A stretch of 64,000 nucleotides of DNA from Lunularia cruciata (GCA_948567375.1 OX419755.1:24123001-24187000); one strand, 5' to 3'. Shown: positions 1 to 12,572, numbered from the stretch's first letter. Program-made: numbers and translations. Notes: a model not told the origin generated them from the letters alone.

Positions 1-17
1 AGCTTCTCAAGAAGCTT

Positions 18-103
18 CCTTCTAGAAATTGCTTACTTGGCATGCAAGCTAAGCTAGTTGTAACCTTCTAGAAGCTACTTACTTGAAATGCAAGCTAAGC
101 TAG
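18..103. repeat. Imperfect tandem pair, about 46-bp unit
   Basis: Two units beginning CTTCTAGAA and ending GCAAGCTAAGCTAG lie 46 bp apart. The rest of 1-240 is AT-rich and I see no gene in it. It does not match the corresponding part of the related copy near 9.0-9.2 kb, so it probably belongs to other inserted DNA. Confidence 0.6.
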
Positions 104-240
104 CCGGGAAGCTTCCTAGATACCTCTTGAATATTCTAGGCTAATTTGTCTTATTTGCTACTTCATTAGCTCTACTAACTTTGTCGCTAAACTCCATATT
201 GTTACATTTAGGGATTAGGGTCTTGAGATATTAGAAGAAG

Positions 241-1259
241 TTTGAGTAGAGAAGGAGAAGGTAGATAGCATTGTAATGACTTTAGTTTCAATTTAGACTA
301 AAGATAGGATAGAAATAGAAGACAAGACAGTGGTAGTACATGAACCCAAAGTACAAGAAGCAATTGTAGTTACATTGGAAATAGAAGCCAAAGTAGAGGT
401 AGACATTGGATCAGATTAGTAACAATGTTGAGATATGAAAGAACAGATATGACGAAGTGTAGTATCATTTTGGATCTACAGATTTGAAGTAGAGATTTAA
501 AAAGATAGGAAGATGATTTGTATCTGGAGATTTCTAGGATGTAGTGCAAAGCCAATTTAAAGGAAGAATTTATAGTGTTGTTGTTCATTAATGTTATCCA
601 TTAATGTTATTTTGAAGTTGAGTAAAGCAAAGTGTTGTAACTCAATGCTTGTCATTTTAGCTTGATTCCAAGTATCAATCTTTTGTCTATGTGTTTGTGA
701 GTATTTGGAGAAGTTCAAAGTGCAAGTCAATGAGCTTGTTGGATGTTGGAGTCTACAACACTGATGTTCATTCTTTGTATTTGATTGTGAGTGGAGAGCA
801 ATAAAAACAATGCCTTGATGAATCTATGAAAAGTCGTAATGTTGGTAGTATTTTGCATTGGTGAGTGCAATAGTAGATTGATACAAAGCAATTTAAATTG
901 AGGAGGTTGTGCCTTTGATGGAGGGGTGGAATGCAATTCTGAGGTGAAGTCATTTCATGGTGAAGTAGACTTCTTTGGGATGAATTGAATCATCACAATC
1001 AAGATTGATTTGGAAAGATATTGATGAATTGTGATTACAGATGTTTTGATTTGTGACAAGACTGTGATTTTGTACTTGTTACTCTCTTTTGAGTGTGGTT
1101 TCTACTCAAGAGAATTAAAGACAAAATCAAGAAGAACTGTTTGGTTATTGTTTTACTTTGCATTTGCCCATTTCTAACCAATATCTTTGTAGGAATAAAC
1201 TATTACTTGCTGATTACCGCAAAAGTGATACTTCTTAGGTTGTCACAACACTTTGCAAG
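241..1259 (+). mobile_element. Second copy of the 3' terminal region of a Ty3-associated element
   Basis: This stretch aligns by eye with about 9230-10119. It includes the end of the coiled-coil ORF (TAG about 418), the segment with GCTTGATTCCAAGTATCAAT, and the end GGTTGTCACAACA. Both copies stop being similar at exactly that ACA end. Here the following base enters a Ty3 integrase reading frame; in the other copy it enters copia sequence. A shared end with different flanks marks a true element terminus. No intact ORF survives in this copy. Confidence 0.7.
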
Positions 1260-2531
1260 GAAGATGACTACTTTCAAATTCTAGATGTAGGTTACCATTG
1301 GAGGGGATTTTCAAGGATTGTCTTGATTATTGCAAAACTTGTCATGTTTGTCAAGCTTTTGCTAAAAAGTCTACTTCCACTCCCCCTCTTAGATCAATTC
1401 CATTACTATGACCTTTTGAGAAGTGGAGAAATGACTTTGTAGGTCCTCTTAATAGAACCCTAAGGAACAATTGGTACATTGTGGTAGTTACTGATTATCT
1501 TACCAAGTGGGTTGAGGCTAGACCATTGAGGGACAAGAATGAAGATGAAGTTGGTAGATTTCTTATGAACACATTATCACTAGGTTTGGGTGCCTTTTTG
1601 AGTTGGTTTCTGATAGAGGAGGAGATTTTATAGGGAGCATCACTACAGCCATGCTACAACATTCCTCTATCACACATAGAGTAACTACATCATATAAGCC
1701 AAATTCCAATGGCTTGGCCAAGAGAACCAATTAGACCTTGTGCATGATGTTAGCCAAAGATGCAAAAATGGAGAGGGCTAAACATCATTGGGGTAAAAGG
1801 ATTCATGCAATTTTTTGGGAGTAAATGACAACCATGAAGACTTCCATTGGATATTCTCCATTTCATTTGGTACATGGTATTGAGTCTACCTTACCTGTTC
1901 ACTTTGATCTTCCTACCTTCCAAAGCATTCATAGGAGATTGAAGAAAGCACAAGGAGGTGATGATGAGAAGTCAAGGAAAGATCAACTCATGGAATTGGA
2001 GGAGGTAAGAGAAATTGCTATGGTTTGAGTGGAGCAAGCCCAAAGGAAATAAAAGGAGAGCTATGACAAGAGGCAATGCAAGAAGAAGGTGGATCTCTTC
2101 AAAGAAGGTGATTGGGTAATTTTGTTTGCTTCCCTTTGATTCAAGAGAGTGTAAAAGGCAAGGCAAGAAGAAGGTGGAGCTCTTCAAGGAAGGTGGAGCT
2201 CTTCAAAGAAGGTGATTGGGTAATATTTTTTAATTCCATTTGATTCAAGAGAGTGTAAAAGGCAAGGCAAGAAGAAGGTGAAGCTCTTCAAAGAAGGTGA
2301 TTGGGTAATGTTGTTTGATTCCATTTGATTCAAGAGAGTGTAAAAGCAATTTTTGCTAACTACTTTGGACCTTTCATAGTGGAGAAGGTGTGAGGTAATT
2401 ACACCTATGATCTCAAGGAGTTGGGAGAAAGACACTTTGATAGGATTAATTGTGATAAGTTGCAGATGGATCATAGAAGGTAGAGAGATCTTCACTCCAA
2501 GGACAAAGTGAAATCCTAGTCTCGGAGAAAA
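1260..2531 (+). pseudogene. Ty3/gypsy integrase remnant (3' part of pol)
   Basis: Frames with several stops encode a recognisable integrase: an HFARK segment, a zinc-binding end CKTCHVCQ (about 1335-1360), the core start FEKWRNDFVGP (about 1420-1445) with the first catalytic Asp, then VVVTDYLTKWVEA. The C-terminal part includes GYSPFHLVHG (1849-1878), typical of Ty3 integrases. The end reads LKELGERHFDRINCDKL near 2410-2460. A purine-rich tract (GGAGAAAA, 2524-2531) and an LTR follow directly, so this is the 3' end of an element. The 5' side is cut by the family ending at 1259. Many stops and frameshifts make it non-functional. Confidence 0.8.
2072..2346 (+). repeat. Three imperfect tandem copies within integrase C-terminus
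   Basis: The block GGCAAGGCAAGAAGAAGG ... TTCAAGAGAGTGTAAAA occurs three times (from about 2072, 2157 and 2262). The middle copy carries an extra internal duplication of GGAAGGTGGAGCTCTTCAA. This expands the basic region upstream of the GDWV segment of the dead integrase. Confidence 0.8.
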
Positions 2532-3165
2532 TGTAACATCCATTTGTGCATGTATGTACTATTATGATATTTATTTTGGTATGATAAGTACTTGAGAGAT
2601 ATTATTTATATAGATTTAACCATGGTTCTATATTAGTGGATAGTTCTTTATTAGTTATGATTAGCTAAAGTTTAGGGTCATAACCAAAATAAACCAAAAT
2701 AAAAGAGACCTTAGTTTAGAAGAAGTAGAAAAGATGAGCATCACTATTTTGGATTCTAGTGTATTGACTTGGTATTATTCCTAGGTGTTTAGCTTTCAAG
2801 ACAGAGTTGAGAACTCTTTGACACACAAGCCTTTTTATTTTGGATTCTTCTAAGGAATCATTGACTTTGTAGTTGGGTCAAGATAAGACCACATGCTTAG
2901 GAGGATATTCTTATAAGTATGGATATTCTTTTAAAATTTTGACTTTATTTGACTTTAAGGCTAATAACTTAAGTTACTCTAGTAATTAGTAACTTTGGTG
3001 TGTAATTATTTCACAAGTATATAAACTAGGAATGAGGAGGTACTCCTCATCCTTTCATTTGCAATTATCTCTCTCATTGAGTCTTTAGTGAGCAATGTCT
3101 TGAGTCTTGGAGTGTTAGCCTTGGAAGACTATGATGGAGTTGGGGTTCTTTGCCTTCTTAGTCCA
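2532..3165 (+). mobile_element. LTR of a Ty3 element (family 1, copy A)
   Basis: It starts TGTAACATCC right after a polypurine tract and ends TCCA. A TATATAAA box lies at about 3018-3025. Two further copies occur in this window in the opposite orientation (53024-53653 and, truncated, 29341-29668); alignment of the three defines the ends. It is the 3' LTR of the integrase remnant upstream. The next bases, TGGTATGTCAGAG, resemble a plant initiator-Met primer-binding site with one extra base, so the downstream side may be internal DNA of a related element. Confidence 0.75.
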
Positions 3166-6100
3166 TGGTATGTCAGAGTTAAGGTTAGTCCATGGTCTGT
3201 CAAGGTTAAGGTTGAGGTTAGTCAAGGTTCCCCATCTCGGGGAAACTAGTTTGTCAAAAGATGAGGATGAATCCGAAGACTCATCATCTTTGTCCTCAGA
3301 TGAATCCAAAGATGAAGTCCAAGTCAATTACTTGGAATGCTACAAGGTGGACATCAAAGACAAAGATCCATATGACCTTGCCTCGGACTTGGAGGAAGGA
3401 GGATTGATGGCAGCTTGCCTTGGATTAAGCCGAGTAAGCCATGTTGAAGGAGTCATCAACCCTAATAATTGTCAAGATGTTGTCTTGACTGAAGGAAAAA
3501 TTTTTAAAATTTTGAAGACAGTCACTTCAGAGGAGTTGGCAAGATACACTGCCCTGTTTATAGAATTCCAAGATGTATTTGCCTGGTCTATTGATCAAAT
3601 GCCGGGTATTCCATGAGAATTTGGAGAACACCGGATTGATCTGGTTGAAGGTGCAGTTCCGGTTGGGCAAAGACAATACAGTTTGAACCCAAAGTACTCC
3701 CTCTTAGTGAAAGACAAAATTGACAAGTACTTAGGGGCCGGAATAATCTTTCTTGTCTTAAGCAATGAATGGGTTTCACCCATTGTTATTGTCTCAAAGA
3801 AGAAAATGGGGAAGATCCGAGTGTGCCAAGCTTTCTGCAAGTTGAATGCAATCACCAGGAAGGATCATCATCCCTTGCCTTTTACCGATACCATTTTGGA
3901 CCAATAGCTGGTCATCCTTGTTATAGTTCTCTCGATGGATTTTCAAGATACAATCCATCAAGTATCCATCCGAGAAGAAGACAAGGATAAAACCACATTC
4001 ACAACCAATTGGGGCACTTTTGCTTACAATCAAATGCCCTTTGGGTTGTGTGATGCTCCTGCTACTTTCCAGCAGATGATGAATTCAATCTTCAAAGATT
4101 TCCTATGGAAGTTTGTGGAAGTCTTCATTGATGATTTTTGTGTGTTTGGGCAAAGAGATGTACATTTGGATTACCTTCGCCAAACTTTGAAAGTTGTCAT
4201 TTTTCCGGTTTGTCAATACACCCAAAGAAATGCTCCTTTGCAATGAAGGAGGAAATTCTTCTGGGGCATTGGGTGTCAAGCCGAGGTATTGAAGTCAATG
4301 TCAAGAAGGTCAAAGTCATCTCAGCTTTGGAATCACCAAAGAACATCCGGGAGCTGAGAGCCTTCTTGGGACACATCGGATACTAAAGATGCATCGTTTC
4401 AAACTATGTGGTGCTTGTTGCACCCCTTACAAAGCTTCTAAGGAAATCCAAAGACTACCTGTGGGAAGCAAATCAAGAAGAAGCTTTCCAAGTATTGAAG
4501 AAGAAACCGGTTGAAGCACCAGTCATGAGGGCCCCAAATTGGGACGTCCCTTTTCATGTATATGTGGACACTTTGTCCATGGCAATCAGAGTTGTCTTAA
4601 GTCAGAAGGACAAGAAGAAGAAGGACTACCTGGTTTATTATGCCATCCGACAACTTTCAATTTCCAAAAAGAATTATTCGATGACTGAAAGAGAAGCACT
4701 CAAAATGGTGTATGCCCGCAAGAAATTTTGCCACTACTTGCTGGGATACGAGTTTGTCTTCTATGTTGACCATTATGCATTGCAACATTTGGTCAAGAAG
4801 GCAGATTTGTTTGAGTGAATTGCAAGATGGATCTTGTTGTTACAAGAATTCACATATACTGTACAAGTAAGGAAGGGAGCTTTGCATTTGAATGCGGACT
4901 TCCTGTCCAAGTTAGAAACTCAAGACCAGGAATGGGAAAGTGACAATTGGTTCCCTGATGAAGAGTTATATCAATTAACAGCAATGCAAAGTACAAGGTA
5001 TGCAGCCAAATATCATTATCTGCATACTCTCTATTGTCTTGAAGGGCTAGACCTAGAGCAAAGGGCAGTCTTTCTCGAGAAAATGGGGTTTTATCAGCTA
5101 AAACATAGCAATTTATTCAAGATGGGCAAAGATGAAGTACTTTGGTGATGCTTGGAGTCATACAAAGTTGGAGGCGTAATCAAGTATTTACACTCCAAAG
5201 CATCAAGAGGACACTATGCTCTAAAGAATATTGTAAAGAAGATTCTTTCCTTGGGGTACTGGTGGCCTATGATGTACAAAGACACACATGCCCATATCCA
5301 AAGCTGTGATGTGTGTCCGAGAATAGGGAAGCCGACGGCTACTTCTCAATGCCCTTTGAGACCAATTTTACCCTTGGCCCCATTTGAGAAATGGGGAATT
5401 GATTTTGTGGGTCCCATTCAACTAGTGACCCGAGTCACAAGGAAGAGATACATTTTAGTTTGCACTGACTATGCTACCAAGATGGTCAAAGCTGAAGCAA
5501 CTCATAGAGATGATGTAGAGACCATGGCGGAATTTTTCTTTCAAAACATCATCTCAATACGGATGTCCTCTGGAATTGGTCAGTGATAGAGGAACACATT
5601 TTTTGAACTTTGTGATGGAGGCGTTAAGAAAATACTTCCAGATTAAACATCAAAAGATGACTCCTTATAACCCAAAAGCAAATGGCTTAACGGAAAAGGC
5701 AAATGGGTTACTTTGCAAAATTCTGAATAAGATGATTGTCAATTATGCTTATGACTAGGATACAAAATTACCAGCCGCATTGTGGGCATATCAAACGATA
5801 GAAAAGATCACAACCAAACAAACTCCATACTTCTTGACATACGGCTTGCATCCCATACTACCAGTTGAATCTGAAGTACCGACATATTGGATTCTTTGCG
5901 AAGAACAATTGTTGGAGGAAGAAAGCCAAGATCTTTAGATCCATCAACTGATGTGGTTAGAAGAGAAAAGAGAAAATGCAATGCAAACCATGAAAGAAGT
6001 ACAAGAGTAGAAGAAAGTCAGGCACAATAAGCACATCAAGCCTATGACTGTTTGCAAAGGAGATTTGGTTTTGTTATACAACAATCCCCGACTATTTTTT

Positions 6101-6301
6101 CCAGGCAAGCTGCATTTGAGATGGATGGAACCTTATCGAGTTCTTCATCTTTATGAAAATGAGTCCATTCAACTTGCAAACCTGGAGGGAAATCCTTTTG
6201 CCACTCAAGTAAACGGGTGGAGAGTTCGGAGATATTGGACCATAGACCCGGAAGTCTCTAAGACACCCAAAGTCTATGTTCGTAGGGATGCTTACATTTG
6301 A
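3166..6301 (+). pseudogene. Ty3/gypsy pol pseudogene (RT, RNase H, integrase; family 2)
   Basis: An acidic Ser/Asp/Glu-rich segment (about 3240-3320) is followed by a pre-RT region ending EFQDVFAWS. Reverse transcriptase shows RVCQAFCKLNAITRKDHH, MPFGLCDAPATFQQMM and the catalytic FIDDF (about 4122-4136). RNase H has YVDTLSMAIRVVLSQ (first Asp about 4564) and TEREAL. Integrase has an HHCC end (YDVCP-like near 5310), WGIDFVGP (about 5393-5416), VSDRGTHFLNF and NGLTEKANGL. In-frame stops occur at 3614, 4384, 4816, 5146, 5756 and about 5936, with frameshifts near 3905, 3950, 4190 and 5560. No chromodomain follows; the frame ends at 6301 beside a polypurine tract. No gag or protease is found upstream, so the element is 5' truncated. 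Confidence 0.88.
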
Positions 6302-6311
6302 GGGAGGGGGT
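6300..6311 (+). other. Polypurine tract of family-2 Ty3 element
   Basis: GAGGGAGGGGG lies between the end of the pol frame and TGTGGTACCCAC, the expected place for plus-strand priming next to a 3' LTR. Confidence 0.65.
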
Positions 6312-6312
6312 A

Positions 6313-9300
6313 TGTGGTACCCACAATTTTTGTTTTGGAAGAAGTGTACATAGAAGTCAAATTTGGAAGAAGAAGTGTACATAAAAGTCAAATTATGCCT
6401 ATATGGCCAAAGAAGGCAATGAAAAGTGTCCTTGAGATGAAACTCAAGGTAACGTGACTTTGGGTTATAAGGCGAGGTACTCGGAATTGCCTTGTCAGCA
6501 TACAACCTGAAGTAAGGAGTCTTTGTCTTGGGGGGTGCTCAACCCAAGGCAAGGACAGTATAACAACTTTCCATCGGGGCGAGACATTCAAGAAGGGACC
6601 GTTCAAAAAATAGCGGTCATAGGTCATACGCGTGAAGGACACTTGACAGTGATAGGAGCATGCAAGAGGTATGATTTCTTGGTAGAAACTTGAATTGAAG
6701 AAAGACAAAGAATGCATGACTCTACAAAAATTGGGCTTAAGACAAAGCAATGACAACAATTTTCCATTGCCATTAAGAAGTCATCTTGCAGGAGATCGTG
6801 GGAAGGGAAGTAGAGTCAAAGATGCGCTGGTGTGTCAAGAGGAAATCAAGAGAGTTAATCTGGGAATCAATAGGAAGAATAGTCCCCATCCCAGAGTGGA
6901 AGAGAGAAAGATGGGAGGAGGGAAGAAGAATTCCAAATTTATAGTAAGAAATCATGCAATTCAGAGGTTAGATGTGATCGCAAGAATTGAGGTCTTGAGC
7001 AGGCTTCGGATCACATTCTTAGCATGGAACTAGAATGTTAGCTTTCTAGAGTTCATGACTAAGATCATCGAGAGTAAGTGTCTTGATGGCCCTGAGGAGG
7101 AAGGGAAGAGAGGAAATCCGGCTTGATGGACAGAGTCGGATTGGAGGTTAGTACTTGGGAGAGAAGTAGGCGCAAAGCATGGTGTCACATTCTTGGAGAA
7201 GGGTGAAGTAGCCAAAGAAACCCAGGAAGTGAGAGATGCCTTCTCTTTGAAGTGCACAAAGAATGGTTACAAAGTAGAGAGCTACAAAGATCCTGTCAAG
7301 AGAGGGATCGTGAGTGCTCTAATGGTGATCTTGAAGTCGGAGAGAACAACTTATGTGATGAAGCACTAAGCGGTGTTCTTCCATAAGATGTTTTTAGGAG
7401 AGCCAATTAATAGGGCGAAGTGTCTTCATGGGAGGACAAGACAAATGGTGTGGAATTTGTGGGACAAGTCGCCTTCACATTACATTGTGCCGTTTGCAGC
7501 CCATTTCTATTTGGGGCTAAACTTGCTCAATACGGCAGAGCATAATAAGATAGTGTTGCATTTCCATCCCGACTTAAGAAGAGATGTCAATGCGGAGGAG
7601 CAGCAATACATTCTTCAGATCAGGAGCAGTGATGAGTACTACACGCAACGAGGTAGAGTGTGCAGTTGGAAGTGAGTACTCCAAAGTTGAAGAAGAGGAG
7701 TTGACAAGGAGAAGAAGAAGTAGAGAAAGTGAGACCTTGAAAGGCTAGAAGGGTAAACCCAAGGAAATAGCTGGTGGTAATCATGTCGTCGGAAGAAGAA
7801 TCGGAAGGAGAAGCTAAGTGCAAGTCCAAAGATTTGGAGAGGGAGGAAGAACCCGAGTTCACACTACAGAGTGGAGACACGAGTAGTGACAGCGATGATG
7901 GAGTGGAGATGAAATCGGTACCCAAAGAGGAGGAAGTCAAGATGGAGACGGAGGAGAAAAGTAACTCAAAACTGGAAGACAATGTTCTAGAGCAAGAGGA
8001 GAAAAGAGTTACAATTCAAAGGGAAGTTTGTTCCAAACAGAAGGCAAAGTGTGGAGTGGGACCAAGTAAGGTATTAGAAGAGGAGGATGGAAGTTTGGGA
8101 AGCAAAGAATCCATACCTATAAGATGACTGTGGCTTAGAAGGCGAGTGTTGAGTGAAGAAGAGGTGAAGAAGGAGATAAGTCCGCAAGTCAAGGTAACTC
8201 CAAGTGAAGGAGTATAGTATCTGCGGGAGGTTGTGTGCCCGTTGTTGGTGAAGTTAGAGCACAAGAAGAAGGATATGCAGTCAAAGTGTTTGGAGGTGAA
8301 GATTGTGTTACAGGTGTTAGCTCAATTAGAAGAAGAGAACTCGGAATTAACAAAGAGTATAATCCAAGGTGAGGAGGACAGGGAAGTACTACGAGTAGAT
8401 GCAATAGTACAGAATCAATTGATTGAGAATTTGAAGAGAGAAGTGAGGAATAGGGAGGAACTCATAGAACAGAGTGACATAGCGAGGGAAAGACAAGTAG
8501 CTGAGTATGAAATCTTGAAGTAGCAATTTGCTGATTCGAGATTAAAAATTATCCATGTTATGGCAAGAGTAGCAGAGAAAGAGCAAGAGCTCCATAGGGT
8601 GATGGAGAGTGTAGAAGAGAAGAAGCAACTCTGGCAAAGAGAGTTGACAGTGAGATATAGAGAGGAAGAAAGGTTGAGAGAGTTACTTTGCAATCAGGAG
8701 GAAAAGATTGTGCAAAAGGAGAAGGAGAAGGAAATTGTGAAAGCCAAGTTCAAAGAAAAATTGGCAACATACAAAGAAGATTGGCTTACAAATCAAGAAC
8801 GAGAGAGGAAAATGAGATTGGAGCTATTGAAAAGGATTGCGATCAAGATGAACGTGATGTTAAGTATAGAGGCCAACGTGCGCATTGAGGAAACGAGACT
8901 GCACAAGTTGAAGTTGTTGGTGCAGGAGACAAGGAGGAGAAATATAAAGGATAAAGGTTTGAATGCATTGTTGATCAGTCTCAAAACTCGTGTAGATAGA
9001 AAGATATTGGAGGTAGAAGACAATATCACAATTAGATTAAATTTAGTTAAGTTAGAGATAGATAAACTTTGGAAGGATGTAAGAGCAAAACCCGAAGTAG
9101 ATAACATAGGAGTGCAAATATCTTTGGAGTTACCATTGGATACATTAGAGAAGAGTGGGTCGGGAGATGAAGGTTTAAAAAGGTTACCCACTAGAGAAAT
9201 TGCAGATCAGGAAAGAGAATTGTTAGAATTGGTAGAGGAATTAGGAGTTGTGAAACCTGAGGATAGAGTAGTAGTGATTGAAGTTACTTTGGGATTGAAA

Positions 9301-10119
9301 GCCGAGGAAGAAGTAAACATTGGATTGGATTAGTAACAGTTTTGAGATTTGAAGAGTAGATTTGAAGAGGTGCATTGTCATTTTGGATCTACAGGTTAGA
9401 AAAATTGTTGTAGAACGGTATAGTTGTTAGAATTGTCGTTTGCTTCACTATTTAAGCATGGCATTTGCAGTCATATGTTGTTTAATGCTCATTATTTCTG
9501 AGAATAGATAAAGAAAAGTGCTATGAAGTAGTGCTCATTGCTTGAGCTTGATTCCAAGTATCAATATTGTGTTTGTGAGTGTGTGGAGAATTTCAAAGTG
9601 CAAATCAATGTGCTTGTTGGATGTTGGATTCCGCAGCCTTGATCCTTACTATGTGTGTTTGATCTTGAGTGAAGTGCAATCAAAGCAATGCCTTGATAGA
9701 TCTGTGAGGAATTGTTGTGTTGGTAGTATTTTTCATTTGAGTACAACGTGAAGTTGATGTGAAGCAATTTCAATCGAGGAAGTTGTGCCTTCACTGGAGG
9801 GGTGGGACACAATTCTGAGGCAAAGTTGTTTTGTAATGAAGTGTTATTTTTGGGAGAGCTTGAATCATCACAATCTAGATTGTTTGGAAAGATTTGATGG
9901 AGTTGATTAAGAAGTGTTAATCTGTGACAAGACTACAAATCAGTGCTTGTTACTCTCTTATGGGTGTGGTTTCTACCTAAGATACTAAAGAAGAACTCAA
10001 GAAGGACTACATGTTACTGTTTGACTTCGTATTTGACCAATTCTGACCAGTATCTTTGTGGGAACAAACTTTACTTACCCAATTACCGCAAAAGTGATAT
10101 TTGCCGGGGTTGTCACAAC
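6313..10119 (+). mobile_element. Long 3' terminal region (putative ~3.8-kb LTR) of family-2 element
   Basis: It begins TGTGGTACCC immediately after a polypurine tract and ends TTGTCACAACA at a junction with copia sequence. The end is fixed by the second copy (241-1259), which stops at the same base. Read literally, this is one LTR of about 3.8 kb that contains an ORF. The alternative is a short LTR confined to its last 0.7 kb, with the ORF in an env-like third position. A short duplication (TGTACATAGAAGTCAAATT, 6348-6392) lies near its start. The 5' partner is not in the window. Confidence 0.5.
7373..9333 (+). pseudogene. Coiled-coil ORF downstream of Ty3 pol, function unknown
   Basis: I do not recognise the family. 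A first part (7373-7675) is globular in composition and includes WNLWDKSPSHYIVPFAAHFY. After a frame change near 7640-7770, one frame runs 7774-9333, broken only by TGA 8125 and TAG 8215 and 8521. These three are C-to-T type changes, so the ancestor was a continuous protein of about 520 residues in this frame alone. Its N-terminal part is acidic and Ser-rich (MSSEEESEGEAK); from about 8230 to 9150 it is Glu/Lys/Arg/Leu-rich with heptad-like spacing, as in a long coiled coil. A related ORF end is preserved at 241-418. It may be an env-like or accessory retroelement protein, or a gag of a nested element. Confidence 0.55.
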
Positions 10120-12572
10120 AAGTATCACAACTTGGCCCATGTATATTATTGACAATCAAAAGGTTTGGGTTTGGTTTGCTAGAGTAGGAGATATCCCAAT
10201 TTCTTGTAAGTTTTGGTGCAAGAAAACAAGTAGTCATCAAAGGAGTTCTCTATATTTTGGAGTTGAATTGCACCTTGTTCAACATTAGTCAAGTGGTAGA
10301 CAAAGGCATCCAAACCACCTATACCAAAGAAAGTTGCTACATGGAGAAAGATAAAACAATGGTGATATAAGGTGTCTATGACTCAAAGTTATAAAAAAAT
10401 CATATCAAATTTACTGAGATAGGTAACATTTCTCAAGCAAACTCTATTGTAAGAAAAACTCTCTCTTGTTTCAAACAACTTCACACATATGTAGAAACTC
10501 TATATGGAGTGAAGATTAAAAAAGATATGATCTAATAGAGGAGGTAAATATTACTAGAAAGGAATTTGTTATTTTTGTACAAAGTGTTGGATAGTCTATG
10601 AACTTACAACATATTATACTCTTGATAAAAATGCTATTTCAAAGAGAGATCATATAAAATTGTTTGAAGTAGCAAGAAGCATGTTGCTTTTGAGCAAGCT
10701 ACCTAGAGAGTTGTGAGCAAAAGAAATCAGAGCTGCTATACATGTCATGAATATCTTTTCACTAGATCTTTAGAAAAAACTCCTCATGAGCTTTGGCATG
10801 GAACAAAATAAATAGTTGCACATTTGAGAACTTTTAGCTCTTTGTGCAAACACCAAAGGATCAAAAAGATAAGTTTGATCCAAAGAGACAAGATATGTCT
10901 TTTGTCGGATATAATTCAAAATCCAAAGCCTTTCAGATTGTGGGATCAGAGAAGAATAAGACATGTGGAAGTAGGGACATTATGTTCAAAGAAGAGCAAC
11001 ATGATCATTAATAGTTACAAATGCTAAACTTAGACATAAATTATCTTGAAGAGAGAAATGAAGAGCAAGTCAATGCTAGAATGAGCATTCATGAGATAGA
11101 AGTTGATGGAGAGTTTCCACATGCTTTTAAGGAGTCTACAAAGTAGGCTACAAAGGAAGCAGCAAGTGAGACTAGCATCTATCCACTTGAAGAAGAAAGT
11201 AAGTCCAATCAAGAACTTTATTCACAAATGAGCTCAACTTCAATTACTCAATATGAAGAAAATCACAAAAGTGAGAGAACAAGAAGACCACCACAAAGAC
11301 TTGGTGAGTAAGATTGCAATAAGACATCCTATGCTTGCATTGTTGCAGCTAAGATTGAAGGAAGAGATGTAGATTCATATCTTGTTCATTTCCAAGATGC
11401 AATGCAATAACTTGCATGGGTAAAGGCCATGGATGATGAATTCAAGTTATTGAAGTAGAACAATGTTTGGAAGGTAAGAACATTGCTTGATGGGAGAAAA
11501 TTAGTCAACTATAAGTTGGTTTATAGAACCAAACTTGATGCTAAGGGTAACATCTCAAGGCACAAGGTTAGACTTGTAGCCAAGAGATATTCACAACTTG
11601 TAGGAATAGACTATGAGGAGACCTTTTCTGCAAAAATCAAGTTCAATTTCATCAAAAAATTTCTTTCACTAGCTACAATATTAGATATATTGATAGTCCA
11701 ATTTGACATCAAGATAATGTTTCTCAATGGAGATTTGCATGAAGAAAATTACATGAAGTAGCCACAAGGATACATAAGATTTGGAAAGGAGAAGAGCATT
11801 TTCACATTGTTGCAAAGTCTTTATAGCTTAAAGCAAGCCTCAAGGAACTTGAACTAGAAGTTTGATGGCTTCTTAGTGAGTTATGGACTTCAAACATCAC
11901 TTTTTGATCCTTGTATGTATTATGAATTTGGGGTAATCCTCATTACTTTGTAGATGATGGACTGATTTATGGAAAAAAATACATCCCACATTGCTACCAT
12001 GTTATATCACCTTGGTAGAGAGTTTGAATTTACACATGGAGAAGCAAAATGCTATGGAGGACTTCAGATTTTTTGTGATAGAGAAAAACTCAGAATCAGA
12101 TTGACTCAAGAAAGATATGTGGAGTAAATTATAAATTGGTTCAATCTTGGAGACTCATATGCAATTGCTATTCTTGCATATCCAAATACTAAATTACAAG
12201 TGGAAGTAAGTGAACAGATTAGAGCACCCTACCAAGAACCAATAGGATATCTAATGTATGTTATGATAGGCACAAGAAATGACATAGCTTCTGATATTAG
12301 CATAGTAGCAAAATTCAGTTCTAATCCTTCACCTCAATATTGGGAAGCAATGAAGAGAATTTCAAGTACCTCAAAGGTACTTTGGATTGTGGATCAAAAT
12401 TTAGCGGAGGTTCTGATACTGCTAATACACTAATGGGATATTATGATGCTGATATTGTGGGTGAATTAAACAATAGAGGCTCTATATTCATGATGAATGG
12501 TGGACCATTAGCTTGTAGCAACCTACGATAACAATGCAATGTCACTTCTACCACAAAGGCAGAGTACATTGT
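10120..12572 (+). pseudogene. Ty1/copia pol remnant (protease to RT/RNase H)
   Basis: The 5' end reads through a decayed protease-integrase linker (VDKGIQTTYTKESCYMEKDK near 10290-10350) and an integrase tail (LLSKLPRELWAKEIRAAIHV, about 10680-10745). Reverse transcriptase is clearer: KLVNYKLVYRTKLDAKGNIS, RHKVRLVAKRYSQ, GIDYEETFSAKIKF, QFDIKIMFLNGDLHEE (11483-11757), then LYSLKQASRNLN. The catalytic YVDD is degraded at about 11950. RNase H starts LMGYYDADIVGELNNRGS (12431-12486) and breaks at TKAEYI (about 12570). The same gene resumes at 14807. Many stops and frameshifts; dead. Confidence 0.85.

Noticed and set aside
2072-2346. Regulatory iteron-like repeats
   Set aside because: They are duplications within a dead integrase C-terminus.
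7373-9333. Host coiled-coil gene
   Set aside because: It sits between a Ty3 polypurine tract and an element terminus, and its end recurs in another retroelement copy, so an element ORF is more likely.
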